A stretch of DNA of 64,000 nucleotides from Pseudolabrys sp. (GCA_019635575.1 JAHBZF010000003.1:1-64000), one strand, 5' to 3'. Counted from the stretch's first letter, positions 8,821 to 17,770 are shown. Notes: a model not told the origin generated them from the letters alone. Numbers and translations: made by a program.

Positions 8821-9824
8821 GACGCAGACCCCTGCAGCGCGCGGCGTTCGGCGAAGATCATCACCAGGAAGAACGGCACGCCAATCAGCGCGGTGACGAC
8901 GCCAAGCTTGATCTCCACCGGGCCGGGAACGAGCCGCACGGCGATGTCGGCCGCGAGCAGCAGCGCCGCGCCGGCCAGTGCGCCGGGCAGCATCACCCGC
9001 GCGGGATCGGAGCCGACCGCGCGGCGCACCAGATGCGGCGCCACCAGTCCGACAAAGCCGATGGCGCCGACCACGGCGACGGCCGCGCCGACGCCGAGCG
9101 CCACGCCGATGACGACGCGCAGCCGCACCATGTCGACATTGACGCCGAGCGAGGTCGCGGCGTCCTCGCCGAGCGTCAGCGCGCGAAAGGCGCGGGCGTT
9201 GAGCGCCATCAGCACGCAGCCGATCGCGAGGAACGGCGTCGCGAGATAGAGATGCTCGCTGCTGCGATCCTGCAAGGAGCCGAGCAGCCAGAACGCGATC
9301 TCGATCGCCGCGAACGGATTGGGCGCGAGATTGAGCGCCAGCGCGGTCGCGGCGCCGGCGAAGCTCGCCAGCGCGAGGCCGGCGAGCAGCGTCACCGTCA
9401 GGCTGGCGCGGCGCCCGGCGATGGCGACCAGACCGCCGATCGAGACCAGCGCTCCGGCGATGGCCGCGAACGGCACCGCGAACGAGGTCGCTGGAAAGAA
9501 GCCGAAGGCGATGACGAACGAGGCAGCCGCCGCTGCCGCCTGCGGCGCGCCGAACAAAGCGGGCTCAGCCAGCGGATTGCGCACCAGCCCCTGCAGCGCC
9601 GCGCCGGACAGGCCGAGCGTGCCGCCGATCGCCAGCGCCAGCAGCGTGCGCGGCAGGCGGATCTCGCGCACGATCAGCCCCGGCACGCCGTCACCGGTCA
9701 TCAGCGCGTCGAACACCGTGCGCGGCGACAGGGCGGCCGGGCCGATCGCCAGCGACGCCAGCGCCAGCGCCAGCAGCAGCGCCACCAGCGCCAGATTGAG
9801 CCTGAGGTCGGGAAACCGGGTCAT
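8817..9824 (-). CDS. FecCD-family ABC transporter permease
   Basis: 335 residues from ATG 9824; longer in-frame extensions upstream are basic, low-complexity sequence and were not used. About ten transmembrane segments. REIRLPRTLLALAIGGTLGL followed by SGAALQGLVRNPLAEP is the classic FecCD/BtuC N-terminal signature, and GFVGLVAPHLVRR is the cytoplasmic loop that contacts the ATPase. It makes the inner-membrane channel for an iron-chelate, heme or cobalamin importer with the ATPase at 8050-8820 and, probably, the divergent binding protein at 9930. Confidence 0.92.
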   Translation of the reverse strand: MTRFPDLRLNLALVALLLALALASLAIGPAALSPRTVFDALMTGDGVPGLIVREIRLPRTLLALAIGGTLGLSGAALQGLVRNPLAEPALFGAPQAAAAAASFVIAFGFFPATSFAVPFAAIAGALVSIGGLVAIAGRRASLTVTLLAGLALASFAGAATALALNLAPNPFAAIEIAFWLLGSLQDRSSEHLYLATPFLAIGCVLMALNARAFRALTLGEDAATSLGVNVDMVRLRVVIGVALGVGAAVAVVGAIGFVGLVAPHLVRRAVGSDPARVMLPGALAGAALLLAADIAVRLVPGPVEIKLGVVTALIGVPFFLVMIFAERRALQGSAS

Positions 9825-9929
9825 CGCCCGCTTTCCTACAGGGTCCGCGCGACGGCTCCAATGGTGTCGTTTGGCAGGGCATCGCCGTTGGCATTTGGAC
9901 TTCCCAGGTGGCGACCGATACAACGAACC

Positions 9930-10754
9930 ATGCGCTTTGCTGCGATCCTGATGATGGTGTTGTGGTCGGCCCCCTTGGCTCACGCCTCGCCGCCGAAACG
10001 CATCGTCTCATTCAATCTGTGCGGCGACCAGCTTGCCGTGGCGCTGGCCGATCCGGAACAGATCGTCGCGCTGTCGCCCTATGCGACCGATCCGGCGGTG
10101 TCGGCGGTGGCGGATCAGGCGAAGCGCTTTCCGCAGCTCGACTGGCGCGCCGAGGGCACGCTAACGCTGCATCCCGATCTCGTTCTGGTCGGCACCGACG
10201 ACCGCGGCACCACGCAGCGCATGCTGCGGCGCTTTGGCGTGCCGAATTATGAAGTGCAACTCGTCACCGATCTCGATGCCGCCCGCCGGCAGATCGTGGA
10301 GTTCGCGGCGCTGGTCGGTCATCCCGAACGCGGGACGGCGCTGGTCGCCGCGCTCGATGCGGCCGAGCGCAAGCTTGCCGCCGCGCCGCGTCCGCCGTTC
10401 CGTACGGCGCTGATCGTCGAGCGCAATGGCTACACGCAGGGATCGAACAGTCTGGTGGCGGCGCTGGTGGCGAAAGCCGGCCTGCATCCGCCGCCCGGCG
10501 CGCCGGGCGGTTATGGCGGCTACATGCCGCTCGAGCGCATTCTCATGCTCAAGCCCGACGTGCTGGTGCTGCGCGATCCGCCGCGCGCCGTGACCGATCA
10601 GGGCGCGCTGACGCTGTTGCATCCGGCAGTGCAGGCGCTCTATCCGCCGGCGCGGCAGATCGCGCTGCCGACGCGCTTGAGCTTTTGTGGTGGCCCGGCA
10701 CTGGTCGCAGCGCTCGATTATCTCGCCGACGAGATGACGCGGTTGGCGAAATAG
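9930..10754 (+). CDS. Periplasmic binding protein of iron-chelate/cobalamin ABC transporter (BtuF-like)
   Basis: 274 residues from ATG 9930. Residues 1-18 are a signal peptide (MRFAAILMMVLWSAPLAHA, cleavage near AHA-SPP). The mature part begins KRIVSFNLCGDQLAVALA, the usual opening of class III helical-backbone binding proteins such as BtuF, and is divided into two lobes. It is divergent from the permease and ATPase genes with 105 bases between start codons. I looked there for a cobalamin riboswitch and did not recognise one, so B12, heme and siderophore all remain possible. Confidence 0.85.
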   Translation: MRFAAILMMVLWSAPLAHASPPKRIVSFNLCGDQLAVALADPEQIVALSPYATDPAVSAVADQAKRFPQLDWRAEGTLTLHPDLVLVGTDDRGTTQRMLRRFGVPNYEVQLVTDLDAARRQIVEFAALVGHPERGTALVAALDAAERKLAAAPRPPFRTALIVERNGYTQGSNSLVAALVAKAGLHPPPGAPGGYGGYMPLERILMLKPDVLVLRDPPRAVTDQGALTLLHPAVQALYPPARQIALPTRLSFCGGPALVAALDYLADEMTRLAK

Positions 10755-10756
10755 AA

Positions 10757-10798
10757 CGTTTTCAAGCGAAGTGGTTTCCGGTTCGCATGAAGAAAACG
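10757..10798. repeat. Palindromic intergenic repeat (interspersed type)
   Basis: Two nested inverted pairs: CGTTTTC (10757-10763) with GAAAACG (10792-10798), and GCGAA (10766-10770) with TTCGC (10782-10786). It begins three bases after the binding-protein stop and ends 19 bases before the convergent modC stop, so it may serve as a bidirectional terminator. From memory, near-identical units are frequent between genes in Bradyrhizobium and relatives; copy number was not checked. Confidence 0.6.
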
Positions 10799-10817
10799 CG
10801 GTAAATCAAAAGGCTCT

Positions 10818-11474
10818 TCAGCCGAGCAATTCCACGCCGCCCGCCGCGGCCACGCGTCCGCCGTCGAGCCGCACCACATGATCGGCGATGCGCCGCACCT
10901 CGTCGGGTTGATGGCTGACATAGATCATCGGCAGCTTCTCGGCGCGCAGCCGTTCGAGATAGGGCAGGATCTCCGCCTTGCGGGCGGCGTCGAGCGAGGC
11001 GAGCGGTTCGTCGAGCACCAGGAGGCGCGGCTTCGACAAGAGCGCGCGCCCGATGGCGACGCGCTGGCGTTCGCCGCCGGAGAGTTTTCCCGGCCGCCGC
11101 GTCAGCAGATTGCCGAGATCGAGCATGGCGACGATGCGCTCGTGATCGTTGTCGTCGCGCGCGAGCCCGTTCATGCGCCGGCCGTAATCGAGATTGCGCG
11201 CCACGCTCATATGCGGAAACAGCCGGCCTTCCTGAAACACATAGCCGACGCGGCGTTTGTGCGCCGGCACGTCGATCCGCCGCGCACTGTCGAACAGCAC
11301 GTCGCCGTCGATGGCGATGCGGCCGCTGTCCGGCTTCACCAGTCCCGCAATGAGATTGGCGACGGTGGTCTTGCCGGAACCGGACGGCCCGAACAGCGCG
11401 ATAGTGCCGTCGCCGGAGAATGTTGCGTCCAGCGCGAAGTTTGGCAGGGCTCGTTTGATGGCGACGGTGAGCAT
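10818..11474 (-). CDS. modC: Molybdate ABC transporter ATP-binding protein, short form
   Basis: 218 residues from ATG 11474. Walker A GPSGSGKTT (about residue 30), signature LSGGERQRVAIGRALL and Walker B LLVLDEPLASLD are present. Placement directly after modA and modB identifies it. Canonical ModC has about 350 residues because a TOBE/Mop domain follows the ATPase domain; here the protein stops right after it (ending GGVELLG), so the regulatory oxyanion-binding domain is absent. The gene follows modB after two bases. Energises molybdate (or tungstate) uptake for molybdenum-cofactor enzymes. Confidence 0.9.
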   Translation of the reverse strand: MLTVAIKRALPNFALDATFSGDGTIALFGPSGSGKTTVANLIAGLVKPDSGRIAIDGDVLFDSARRIDVPAHKRRVGYVFQEGRLFPHMSVARNLDYGRRMNGLARDDNDHERIVAMLDLGNLLTRRPGKLSGGERQRVAIGRALLSKPRLLVLDEPLASLDAARKAEILPYLERLRAEKLPMIYVSHQPDEVRRIADHVVRLDGGRVAAAGGVELLG

Positions 11475-11476
11475 TG

Positions 11477-12169
11477 TCACTCCCCGTGAAACCGCTGGCC
11501 GGCGCGGCGCGACAGCCATTCGGAGGCGACGAGAGCAATGAGGGCGATGACGATGGAGACGAGCACGAGCCGGCCCGCTGCGGCGTCGCCGTCGGGAATC
11601 TGCGTCAGCGTGTAGATCGCGGCGGAGATAGTCTGCGTCTCGCCGGGAATGTTGGAGACGAAGGTGATGGTCGCGCCGAATTCGCCGAGCGCCTTGGCGA
11701 AGCCGAGCAGCGTGCCGGCGATCAGGCCCGGCACCGCAAGCGGCAGCGACACGGTGAGGAACACCTTGAACGGGCTGGCGCCGAGCGTCCACGCGGCGTC
11801 CTCCAGCTTGCGGTCGATGCTTTCGAACGACAGCCGCAGCGGCCGCACCAGCAGTGGAAACGACATGACCGCGCAGGCGAGCGCCGCGCCGGTCCAGCGG
11901 AACGCGAAGACGATGCCGATCTCGGCCAGCCACGAACCGATGAAGCCCTTGCGGCCGAATGCGATCAGCAACAGATAGCCGGTGACGACGGGTGGCAACA
12001 CCAGCGGCAGATGAATCACGCCGTCGAGCAGACCCTTGCCCCAGAAATTCTTGCGCGCCAGCAGCCATGCGACGGCGATGCCGAACGGCAGCGAGCACGC
12101 GGTCGCAACCACGGCGATCCGCAGCGACAGATGGATCGCAGTCCATTCCTCGGGCGTCAGATCAAACAT
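11477..12169 (-). CDS. modB: Molybdate ABC transporter permease
   Basis: 230 residues, five to six transmembrane segments, usual ModB size. HLPLVLPPVVTGYLLL and the cytoplasmic EAA-type loop (DAAWTLGASPFKVFLTVSLP) are typical of ModB and place it in the inner membrane as the molybdate channel. It is the middle gene of modABC. A 94-base gap with strong RNA-folding potential separates it from modA upstream, and only two bases separate it from modC downstream. Confidence 0.94.
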   Translation of the reverse strand: MFDLTPEEWTAIHLSLRIAVVATACSLPFGIAVAWLLARKNFWGKGLLDGVIHLPLVLPPVVTGYLLLIAFGRKGFIGSWLAEIGIVFAFRWTGAALACAVMSFPLLVRPLRLSFESIDRKLEDAAWTLGASPFKVFLTVSLPLAVPGLIAGTLLGFAKALGEFGATITFVSNIPGETQTISAAIYTLTQIPDGDAAAGRLVLVSIVIALIALVASEWLSRRAGQRFHGE

Positions 12170-12188
12170 ATGTGCGCTTTATCTCGGA

Positions 12189-12249
12189 GGATCGCGGCGG
12201 GCAGAACCGGCCGCGGCGATGTGGCTCGGAGTCCACATCGCCGCGATCC
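12189..12249 (-). promoter_or_regulatory. modA-modB intercistronic region with two competing hairpins
   Basis: On the minus strand three complementary segments occur in order: A (12249-12233), B (12224-12212) and C (12199-12189). A and B pair perfectly over 13 bp (CCACATCGCCGCG with CGCGGCGATGTGG, 8-base loop). The 5' part of A pairs perfectly over 11 bp with C (GGATCGCGGCG with CGCCGCGATCC). The two pairings share A bases and exclude each other. Segment C ends 20 bases before the modB start codon. The arrangement could set the ratio of binding protein to permease or act as an attenuator; the function is inference. Confidence 0.5.
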
Positions 12250-12263
12250 AGCCCGGTGTGCGA

Positions 12264-13079
12264 TCAGGACCCTTTCACGCCGGGTTTGGCCAGGAAGGTG
12301 AAGCCGTAACGTTCGAGGATTGCCTTCGCCGTGTCGGAGCGCAGGAAGGCGAGATACTTTTCCGCGTCCGGCTTGGCATTCACGGTCGAGCCGGCAGGGT
12401 AGATCACCGGCGGATAGGACTCTTGCGGGAACGCCGCAACGATCTTCACGTTTGAATCCACTTTGGCGTCGGTCTCGTAGACGATGCCGAGCGGTGCCTC
12501 GCCGCGACCGACCAGCGCGAGCGCGGCGCGCACGTTTTCCGCCATCGCCATGTGCGACTCGGCTTTATCCCAGACGCCGAGTTTCTCCAGGGCCGCCTTG
12601 GCATACTTTCCGACGGGCACGGCGCGCACGTCGCCGGTGGCGATACGGCCGCCGCCGGCGGCGCCGACGATGTCGAAGCCGGGCGCGATCTTCACCTCAT
12701 TCGTCTTGGAATCCTTCGGCGCGATCAGCACCAGCCGGTTGCCGAGCAACTGGAAGTCGCTGCCGGGTTTGATCGCCTTTTTCTCGATACCGTATTTCAT
12801 CCAGTCGAGGTCGGCGGAGATGAACACATCCGCCGGCGCGCCGGCCTCGATCTGTTTGATCAGCGCCGAGGACGCGGCGTAGCTCGCCGTGACCTTGACC
12901 TTCTCCTTCTCGGTGAAAGCCTTGTTCACGTCGTCGAGCGCGTTCTTCATCGACGCGGCGGCGAACACGGTCAGCGTGTCCTGTGCCTGGGCCGGCAGCG
13001 GCGACAGGACGGCAGCGGCGGTCAGGGTGGCCGTCGCGGCCAAAAGAGCGATGAAACGGGTTTTTAAAGAGCTTTTCAC
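12264..13079 (-). CDS. modA: Molybdate-binding periplasmic protein
   Basis: 271 residues from GTG 13079. This start is preceded by GGAG about eight bases upstream and gives a proper signal peptide (basic MKSSLKTR, hydrophobic core, cleavage near AQA). The mature part begins TLTVFAAASMKNALDDV, the usual ModA opening, followed by VTASYAASSALIKQIEAGAPADVFISAD, where Ser residues and the later Tyr/Val contacts bind the oxyanion. First gene of modABC. Delivers molybdate to ModB in the periplasm. The same frame stays open far upstream but without protein-like character. Confidence 0.94.
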   Translation of the reverse strand: MKSSLKTRFIALLAATATLTAAAVLSPLPAQAQDTLTVFAAASMKNALDDVNKAFTEKEKVKVTASYAASSALIKQIEAGAPADVFISADLDWMKYGIEKKAIKPGSDFQLLGNRLVLIAPKDSKTNEVKIAPGFDIVGAAGGGRIATGDVRAVPVGKYAKAALEKLGVWDKAESHMAMAENVRAALALVGRGEAPLGIVYETDAKVDSNVKIVAAFPQESYPPVIYPAGSTVNAKPDAEKYLAFLRSDTAKAILERYGFTFLAKPGVKGS

Positions 13080-13301
13080 GGCGGTTCTCCAGCCAAAACC
13101 CCGCACACGCGCCGACAGGCCCGCGAGCCGGGTTGGTTCTTGTTGTGATGTGCGCCGGAACCGCCGTTCCGTCTTCATGGCGCGCGCCCAGCGCGCCATC
13201 GGCCTCGGATGCACCTTCCGTGCGCCCTTGGTCCTTTGCACACTACCAACCGGAATACGCCGAGGTAAAGTCGGGCAGGGACAGGAAACGCGCGGCAAAA
13301 A

Positions 13302-14936
13302 ATGGCGCAGAGTGCGGCGGAGACCCCGGTCGAGGGCGAATTCGACACCATCATCGTCGGCGCGGGCTCGGCCGGTTGTGTGCTGGCCAACCGGCTGTCG
13401 GCCGACCCCGGCCGCCGCGTGCTGATCCTCGAAGCCGGCGGCCGCGACAACTGGATCTGGTTTCACATACCGGTCGGCTATCTGTTCGCCATCGGCAATC
13501 CGCGCGCCGACTGGATGTTCAAGACCGAGCCGGAGCCGGGCCTCAACGGCCGCAGTCTCGGCTATCCGCGCGGCAAGGTGATCGGCGGCTCGTCGGCGAT
13601 CAACGGCATGATCTATATGCGCGGGCAGGCGGCGGACTACGACCACTGGCGACAACTCGGTCTGCCGGGCTGGTCGTGGGACGACGTGCTGCCGTATTTC
13701 AAGAAGCACGAGAACAATTTTCTCGGTACCGGCGATTATCACGCCGCAGGTGGCGAATGGCGCGTCGAGGAACAGCGGCTGCGCTGGGATTTGCTCGATG
13801 CCTTTCGCAAGGCCGCCATTGAAGCCGGCATTCCGCCGACCGGCGATTTCAACACCGGCGACAACGAGGGCGTCGGCTATTTCCACGTCAATCAGCGACG
13901 CGGCCGGCGCTGGTCGGCGGCGCGAGGCTTCCTCAAGCCGGTGCTGCACCGGGCGAATTTGAAACTGGAAACCGGCTGTCTTGCCGAAAGCCTGATCCTC
14001 GATGGCACGCGCGTCACCGGCGTCCGCTGGCGGCAGGATGGCGTGACGCGCAGCGCGCGGTGTCGCGGCGAGGTGATTTTGGCGGCTGGCGCGATCGGCT
14101 CGCCGCATCTGATGATGTTGTCGGGCATCGGCGCCGCCGCCGATCTCGCCGCGCATGGCATCACGCCGGTCGCCGATCGTCCGGGCGTCGGCGCCAATCT
14201 GCAGGACCATCTGCAACTGCGCACGATCTACAAGGTCAAGGGCGCGCGCACGCTGAACACCGATTATGCGCGGCTGATCGGCAAGCTCGGGATGGGGATG
14301 GATTATGTGTTCCGTCGCCGCGGCGCGCTGACCATGGCGCCGTCGCAGCTCGGCCTGTTCACGCGGTCGAACCCGCGCTACGACCGCGCCAACATCCAGT
14401 ATCACGTGCAGCCGCTGTCGCTGGAAAAGTTCGGCGATCCGTTGCACGCGTTCCCGGCGTTCACCGCGAGCGTCGCCAATCTGCGGCCGACCAGCCGCGG
14501 CGCGATCACGCTGAAATCGTCCGATCCGGCGCAGGCGCCCGCGATCCAGCCGAATTATCTGGCGACGCCGGAAGACAGACAGGTTGCCGCCGACTCGCTG
14601 CGCATCACGCGCCGTATCGTCGCGCAGCCGGCGCTCGCGTCATACCGCCCGCAGGAATATCTGCCGGGCGACAGCATCGGCGACGACGAGGCTTCACTGG
14701 CGAAGGCGGCGGGCGATATCGGCACGACGATCTTCCATCCGGTTGGCACCGCGCGCATGGGCCGCGCCGACGATGCGAACGCCGTCACCGATGCGCGGCT
14801 GCGCGTCATCGGCGTCGACGGCTTGCGGGTGATCGACGCCTCGGTGATGCCGGTGATCACCTCCGGCAACACCAATTCGCCGACCATCATGATCGCCGAG
14901 AAGGGCGCGGCGATGGTGCTGGAGGATGCGAAGTAA
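13302..14936 (+). CDS. GMC-family FAD oxidoreductase (choline dehydrogenase-like)
   Basis: 544 residues. The FAD motif [16 protein letters not shown] lies at about residues 17-33, the GMC signature [20 protein letters not shown] near 88-107, and the second signature [15 protein letters not shown] near 262-276. The C-terminus carries the catalytic pair, His in [13 protein letters not shown] and Asn in [10 protein letters not shown]. Family role: oxidation of an alcohol to an aldehyde with FAD. Length and sequence suit BetA-like alcohol dehydrogenases, but the gene stands alone without betB or a choline transporter, so the real substrate is open. Confidence 0.92.
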   Translation: MAQSAAETPVEGEFDTIIVGAGSAGCVLANRLSADPGRRVLILEAGGRDNWIWFHIPVGYLFAIGNPRADWMFKTEPEPGLNGRSLGYPRGKVIGGSSAINGMIYMRGQAADYDHWRQLGLPGWSWDDVLPYFKKHENNFLGTGDYHAAGGEWRVEEQRLRWDLLDAFRKAAIEAGIPPTGDFNTGDNEGVGYFHVNQRRGRRWSAARGFLKPVLHRANLKLETGCLAESLILDGTRVTGVRWRQDGVTRSARCRGEVILAAGAIGSPHLMMLSGIGAAADLAAHGITPVADRPGVGANLQDHLQLRTIYKVKGARTLNTDYARLIGKLGMGMDYVFRRRGALTMAPSQLGLFTRSNPRYDRANIQYHVQPLSLEKFGDPLHAFPAFTASVANLRPTSRGAITLKSSDPAQAPAIQPNYLATPEDRQVAADSLRITRRIVAQPALASYRPQEYLPGDSIGDDEASLAKAAGDIGTTIFHPVGTARMGRADDANAVTDARLRVIGVDGLRVIDASVMPVITSGNTNSPTIMIAEKGAAMVLEDAK

Positions 14937-14973
14937 AGACCCGCCTCTCTGTGTATAAGAGAGTATGCGAATC

Positions 14974-15015
14974 CTCTCAACCGTTCGTCCCCGCGAAAGC
15001 GGGGACCCACGCTTG
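14974..15015 (+). repeat. Palindromic interspersed repeat, left copy (forward)
   Basis: Contains TCCCCGCGAAAGCGGGGA, a hairpin with stem CCCCGC/GCGGGG and loop GAAA, flanked by CTCTCAACCGTTCG on the left and CCCACGCTTG on the right. An inverted copy of the whole unit lies at 15331-15370, and another inverted pair at 18382-18484. Confidence 0.75.
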
Positions 15016-15025
15016 GGGAGCCGAG

Positions 15026-15316
15026 ATGATGGCGTTTTATGTTTATATTCTAGCGAGTGAGCGAAACGGTACGCTCTATATCGGTATGACCGATAGTCTC
15101 GTGAAACGGATTTGGGAGCACCGCACAGGCGCCGTTGCGAGCTTCACAAAGCTATACAACGTCTAGCAACTCGTTTGGTACGAGCAGCACGCTTCCCGTG
15201 ATGCCGCTCTGTTGCGAGAACGGCAGCTCAAGAAATGGAGGCGCGCTTGGAAACTCACGCTCGTTGCCGAGAGCAATCCTTTGTGGCGTGACCTTTGGGA
15301 CGAGATCAATCTCTGA
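15026..15316 (+). pseudogene. GIY-YIG nuclease-family gene interrupted by an in-frame amber codon
   Basis: Reading from ATG 15026 (or 15029) gives [20 protein letters not shown], then MTDSLVKRIWEH, FTKLYNV, then TAG at 15164-15166. The same frame continues without other stops as QLVWYEQHASRDAALLRERQ, LKKWRRAWKLTLVAESNPLW, ending DEINL and TGA at 15316. Total 96 codons, the usual length of small single-domain GIY-YIG proteins, and both halves belong to the family (YVYIL, LYIG, then LVWYE). Homologues normally have a charged residue such as Lys or Arg at the stop, so one A-to-T change (AAG to TAG) explains it. A sequencing error or suppression cannot be excluded. Confidence 0.82.
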
Positions 15317-15330
15317 CAGCTCAATACCTG

Positions 15331-15370
15331 CAAGCGTGGATTCCCGCTTTCGCGGGAATGAACGGAGAGA
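15331..15370 (-). repeat. Palindromic interspersed repeat, right copy (inverted)
   Basis: CAAGCGTGGATTCCCGCTTT followed by CGCGGGAATGAACGGAGAG. It is the reverse complement of the unit at 14974-15015 with a few differences. The two copies bracket the broken GIY-YIG gene in opposite orientation, 15 bases after its final stop. It also lies 13 bases before the stop of the convergent E1 gene and could end both transcripts. Confidence 0.75.
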
Positions 15371-15382
15371 GTGGGGTGTCCC

Positions 15383-17770
15383 TCACATCATCTTCAAATG
15401 CCGGATCGGGCGACCCGGCGTCATCGCCTGCGCGGCGGCGATGATCGCGGCGCTGTCGATGCCGTAGTGGCGATAGAGCTCGGCAAGCGAACCGGTCTGG
15501 CCGAAATGCTCGACGCCGAGCGCGCGGGTGCGGTGGCCGTTCACGCTGCCGAGCCAGCCGAGTGTCGCCGGATGTGCATCGCACACGGTGACGAGCGCGC
15601 AATGCGGCGGCAGCCGGTCGAGCAACCGTTCCACATGCGACCGCGCATGGACGAGGCCGCGCTCGCGCATCCGCTGCGCGGCGGTCCATCCGGCATTGAG
15701 CCGGTCGGCTGACGTGACGGCGAGCACGCCGATGTCGCGGCGGTCCTCGCCCATCAGTCCTGCGGCGGCGATGGCTTCCGGCGCGATCGCGCCGGTATAG
15801 GCAATCACCACTTGCGCATTCGGCCCCGGCTCGCGAAGCCAGTAGCCGCCGTCGACGATGTTCTGCCGCAGCGTCGGCGTCATCGCGCGCTGCATTTGCT
15901 CCACCGGCCGCGTCGACAGCCGCAGATAGACCGAGCCGCCGGTCTCGTCGCGCAGCCAGTTATCGTCGTTGTGCGTGGCCCCATCGCTGTCTTTCTGGAT
16001 GTAAGCCAGTGACCACGCCATGATCGCGGCAAGCTCGTCGACGAAGGCCGGCTCGAATGCGGCAAGGCCGTCCTGCGCCAGCCCGATCAGCGGTTCGGAA
16101 ATCGACTGATGCGCGCCGCCTTCGCCGGCCAGCGTGATGCCGGACGGTGTCGCCACGACGATGAAGCGTGCATCCTGATAGCAGGCATAGTTCAGCGCAT
16201 CGAGGCCGCGGGCGATGAACGGATCGTACAGCGTGCCGATCGGCAACAGCCGCTCGCCGTTGATGCTGTGCGACAGGCCGAGCGCGGACAGCGCGATGAA
16301 CAGGTTCATCTCCGCGATGCCGAGTTCAAGATGCTGGCCGTGGGGCGCGAATTCCCAATTGAATGTCGAGGGGATGCGCTCGTTCTTGAAGGTGTCGGTC
16401 TGCGCGGTGCGGGCGAACAGCTTGCGGCGGTTCACCCACGGCCCGAGATTGGTCGAGACGGTGACGTCCGGCGAAGTGGTGACGATGCGCTGCGCGAACG
16501 CCGCCTCGCTCTTGCCGATCTCGTTGAGGATTGTGCCGAAGCCGGCTTGCGTCGACATCGTCGGCTGGATCGTCACCGGCAGATCGGTCGGAATGTCGAA
16601 CCGCGCCGCCGTGCGCCGCCGCGTGCCCTGCTGCACGAACGGTACGCGCGCGAGGAATGCCTCGATCTCGCGCGGCGGCGTCGCCAAGCCCTCGAACTTG
16701 TCCCACTCATGGCCGGCGCGGATGTTCATCGCCGTGCGCAGCGTGTCGATCTGCGTCGGCGTCATCAGCCCGGCGTGATTGTCCTTGTGGCCGGCGAGCG
16801 GCAGCCCTGCGCCCTTCACCGTGTAGCAGATAAAGCAGGTCGGTCTGTCGCCGGTGACGCCGTTAAACGCCTCCCGCAACGTCGCGATGTCGTGGCCGCC
16901 GAGATTGTTCATCAGCGCGGCGAGTTCGGCGTCGCTGCGCTTCCCGATCAGCGCCGTCACCGGTCCCTGATCGCCGATCTCGTCGTTGAGGCGCTTGCGC
17001 CACGCCGCGCCGCCGGCGAACACCAGCGCCGAATAGAGCGGGTTAGGGCAGGTGTCGATCCAGGCTTTCAGCCTGTCGCCGCCCGGTTCTTTGAAGGCGG
17101 CTTGCTGCAGCGCGCCGTATTTGAGGATGACGACGTCCCAGCCGAAATTACGGAACAGTTGCTCGTAGCGTTCCCACAAGCCCTCGCGGATCACCGCGTC
17201 GAGACTCTGGCGGTTGTAGTCGATGATCCACCAGCAGTTGCGCAGGCCCTGCTTCCAGCCTTCCAGCAATGCCTCGAAGATGTTGCCTTCGTCCATCTCC
17301 GCGTCGCCCATCAGCGCGATCATCCGGCCTTCCGGATGCTGCGCGCCCCAGCCGTGCGCGCGCACATAGTCCTGCACCAGCGACGAGAACAGCGTTTGCG
17401 CCACCCCGAGCCCGACCGAGCCGGTGGAGAAGTCCACGTCGTCGGTGTCCTTGGTGCGCGAGGGATAGCTCTGCGCGCCCTTGTAGCCGCGGAACGCCTC
17501 GAGCTTGTCACGGGTCTGATTGCCGAACAGATACTGGATCGCATGGAAGTTCGGCGCGGCGTGCGGCTTCACCGCTACGCGGTCCTGCGGCCGCAGCACC
17601 TCGAAATAGAGCGTCGTCATGATCGCGGCGAGCGAGGCGGACGACGCCTGATGTCCGCCGACCTTCACCCCGTCGCCGGTGTCGCGCAGGTGGTTGGCGT
17701 TGTGGATCATGTAGCTCGCGAGCCACAGCACTTTGCGTTCGAGATCACGCAGGATGTCGAGGTCGGCCAT
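15383..17770 (-). CDS. Homodimeric pyruvate dehydrogenase E1-like (AceE/MdeB-type) thiamine enzyme
   Basis: 795 residues from ATG 17770 (MADLDILRDLERKVL). A GTG 75 bases upstream lacks a ribosome site and would run into the operator. The thiamine-diphosphate motif is at about residues 165-195: GDAEMDEGNIFEALL then WWIIDYNRQSLD. The second half is the pyrimidine-binding and transketolase C domains (HLELGIAEMNLFIALSALGL). This is the single-chain AceE architecture, slightly shorter than E. coli AceE (887). No E2 or E3 gene is adjacent. MdeB, a 2-oxobutyrate dehydrogenase E1 of Pseudomonas next to a Lrp-type regulator, is the closest precedent I know. Databases often call such proteins transketolase. 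Confidence 0.88.
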   Translation of the reverse strand: MADLDILRDLERKVLWLASYMIHNANHLRDTGDGVKVGGHQASSASLAAIMTTLYFEVLRPQDRVAVKPHAAPNFHAIQYLFGNQTRDKLEAFRGYKGAQSYPSRTKDTDDVDFSTGSVGLGVAQTLFSSLVQDYVRAHGWGAQHPEGRMIALMGDAEMDEGNIFEALLEGWKQGLRNCWWIIDYNRQSLDAVIREGLWERYEQLFRNFGWDVVILKYGALQQAAFKEPGGDRLKAWIDTCPNPLYSALVFAGGAAWRKRLNDEIGDQGPVTALIGKRSDAELAALMNNLGGHDIATLREAFNGVTGDRPTCFICYTVKGAGLPLAGHKDNHAGLMTPTQIDTLRTAMNIRAGHEWDKFEGLATPPREIEAFLARVPFVQQGTRRRTAARFDIPTDLPVTIQPTMSTQAGFGTILNEIGKSEAAFAQRIVTTSPDVTVSTNLGPWVNRRKLFARTAQTDTFKNERIPSTFNWEFAPHGQHLELGIAEMNLFIALSALGLSHSINGERLLPIGTLYDPFIARGLDALNYACYQDARFIVVATPSGITLAGEGGAHQSISEPLIGLAQDGLAAFEPAFVDELAAIMAWSLAYIQKDSDGATHNDDNWLRDETGGSVYLRLSTRPVEQMQRAMTPTLRQNIVDGGYWLREPGPNAQVVIAYTGAIAPEAIAAAGLMGEDRRDIGVLAVTSADRLNAGWTAAQRMRERGLVHARSHVERLLDRLPPHCALVTVCDAHPATLGWLGSVNGHRTRALGVEHFGQTGSLAELYRHYGIDSAAIIAAAQAMTPGRPIRHLKMM

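Noticed and set aside
9825..9929. Possible cobalamin riboswitch between the ABC permease and binding-protein genes
   Set aside because: The 105-base gap is too short for a full B12 element, and I could not find its conserved boxes.
13080..14447. Long in-frame extension upstream of modA antisense to the GMC gene
   Set aside because: The modA signal peptide and ribosome site at 13079 fix the start; the extension has no protein-like features.
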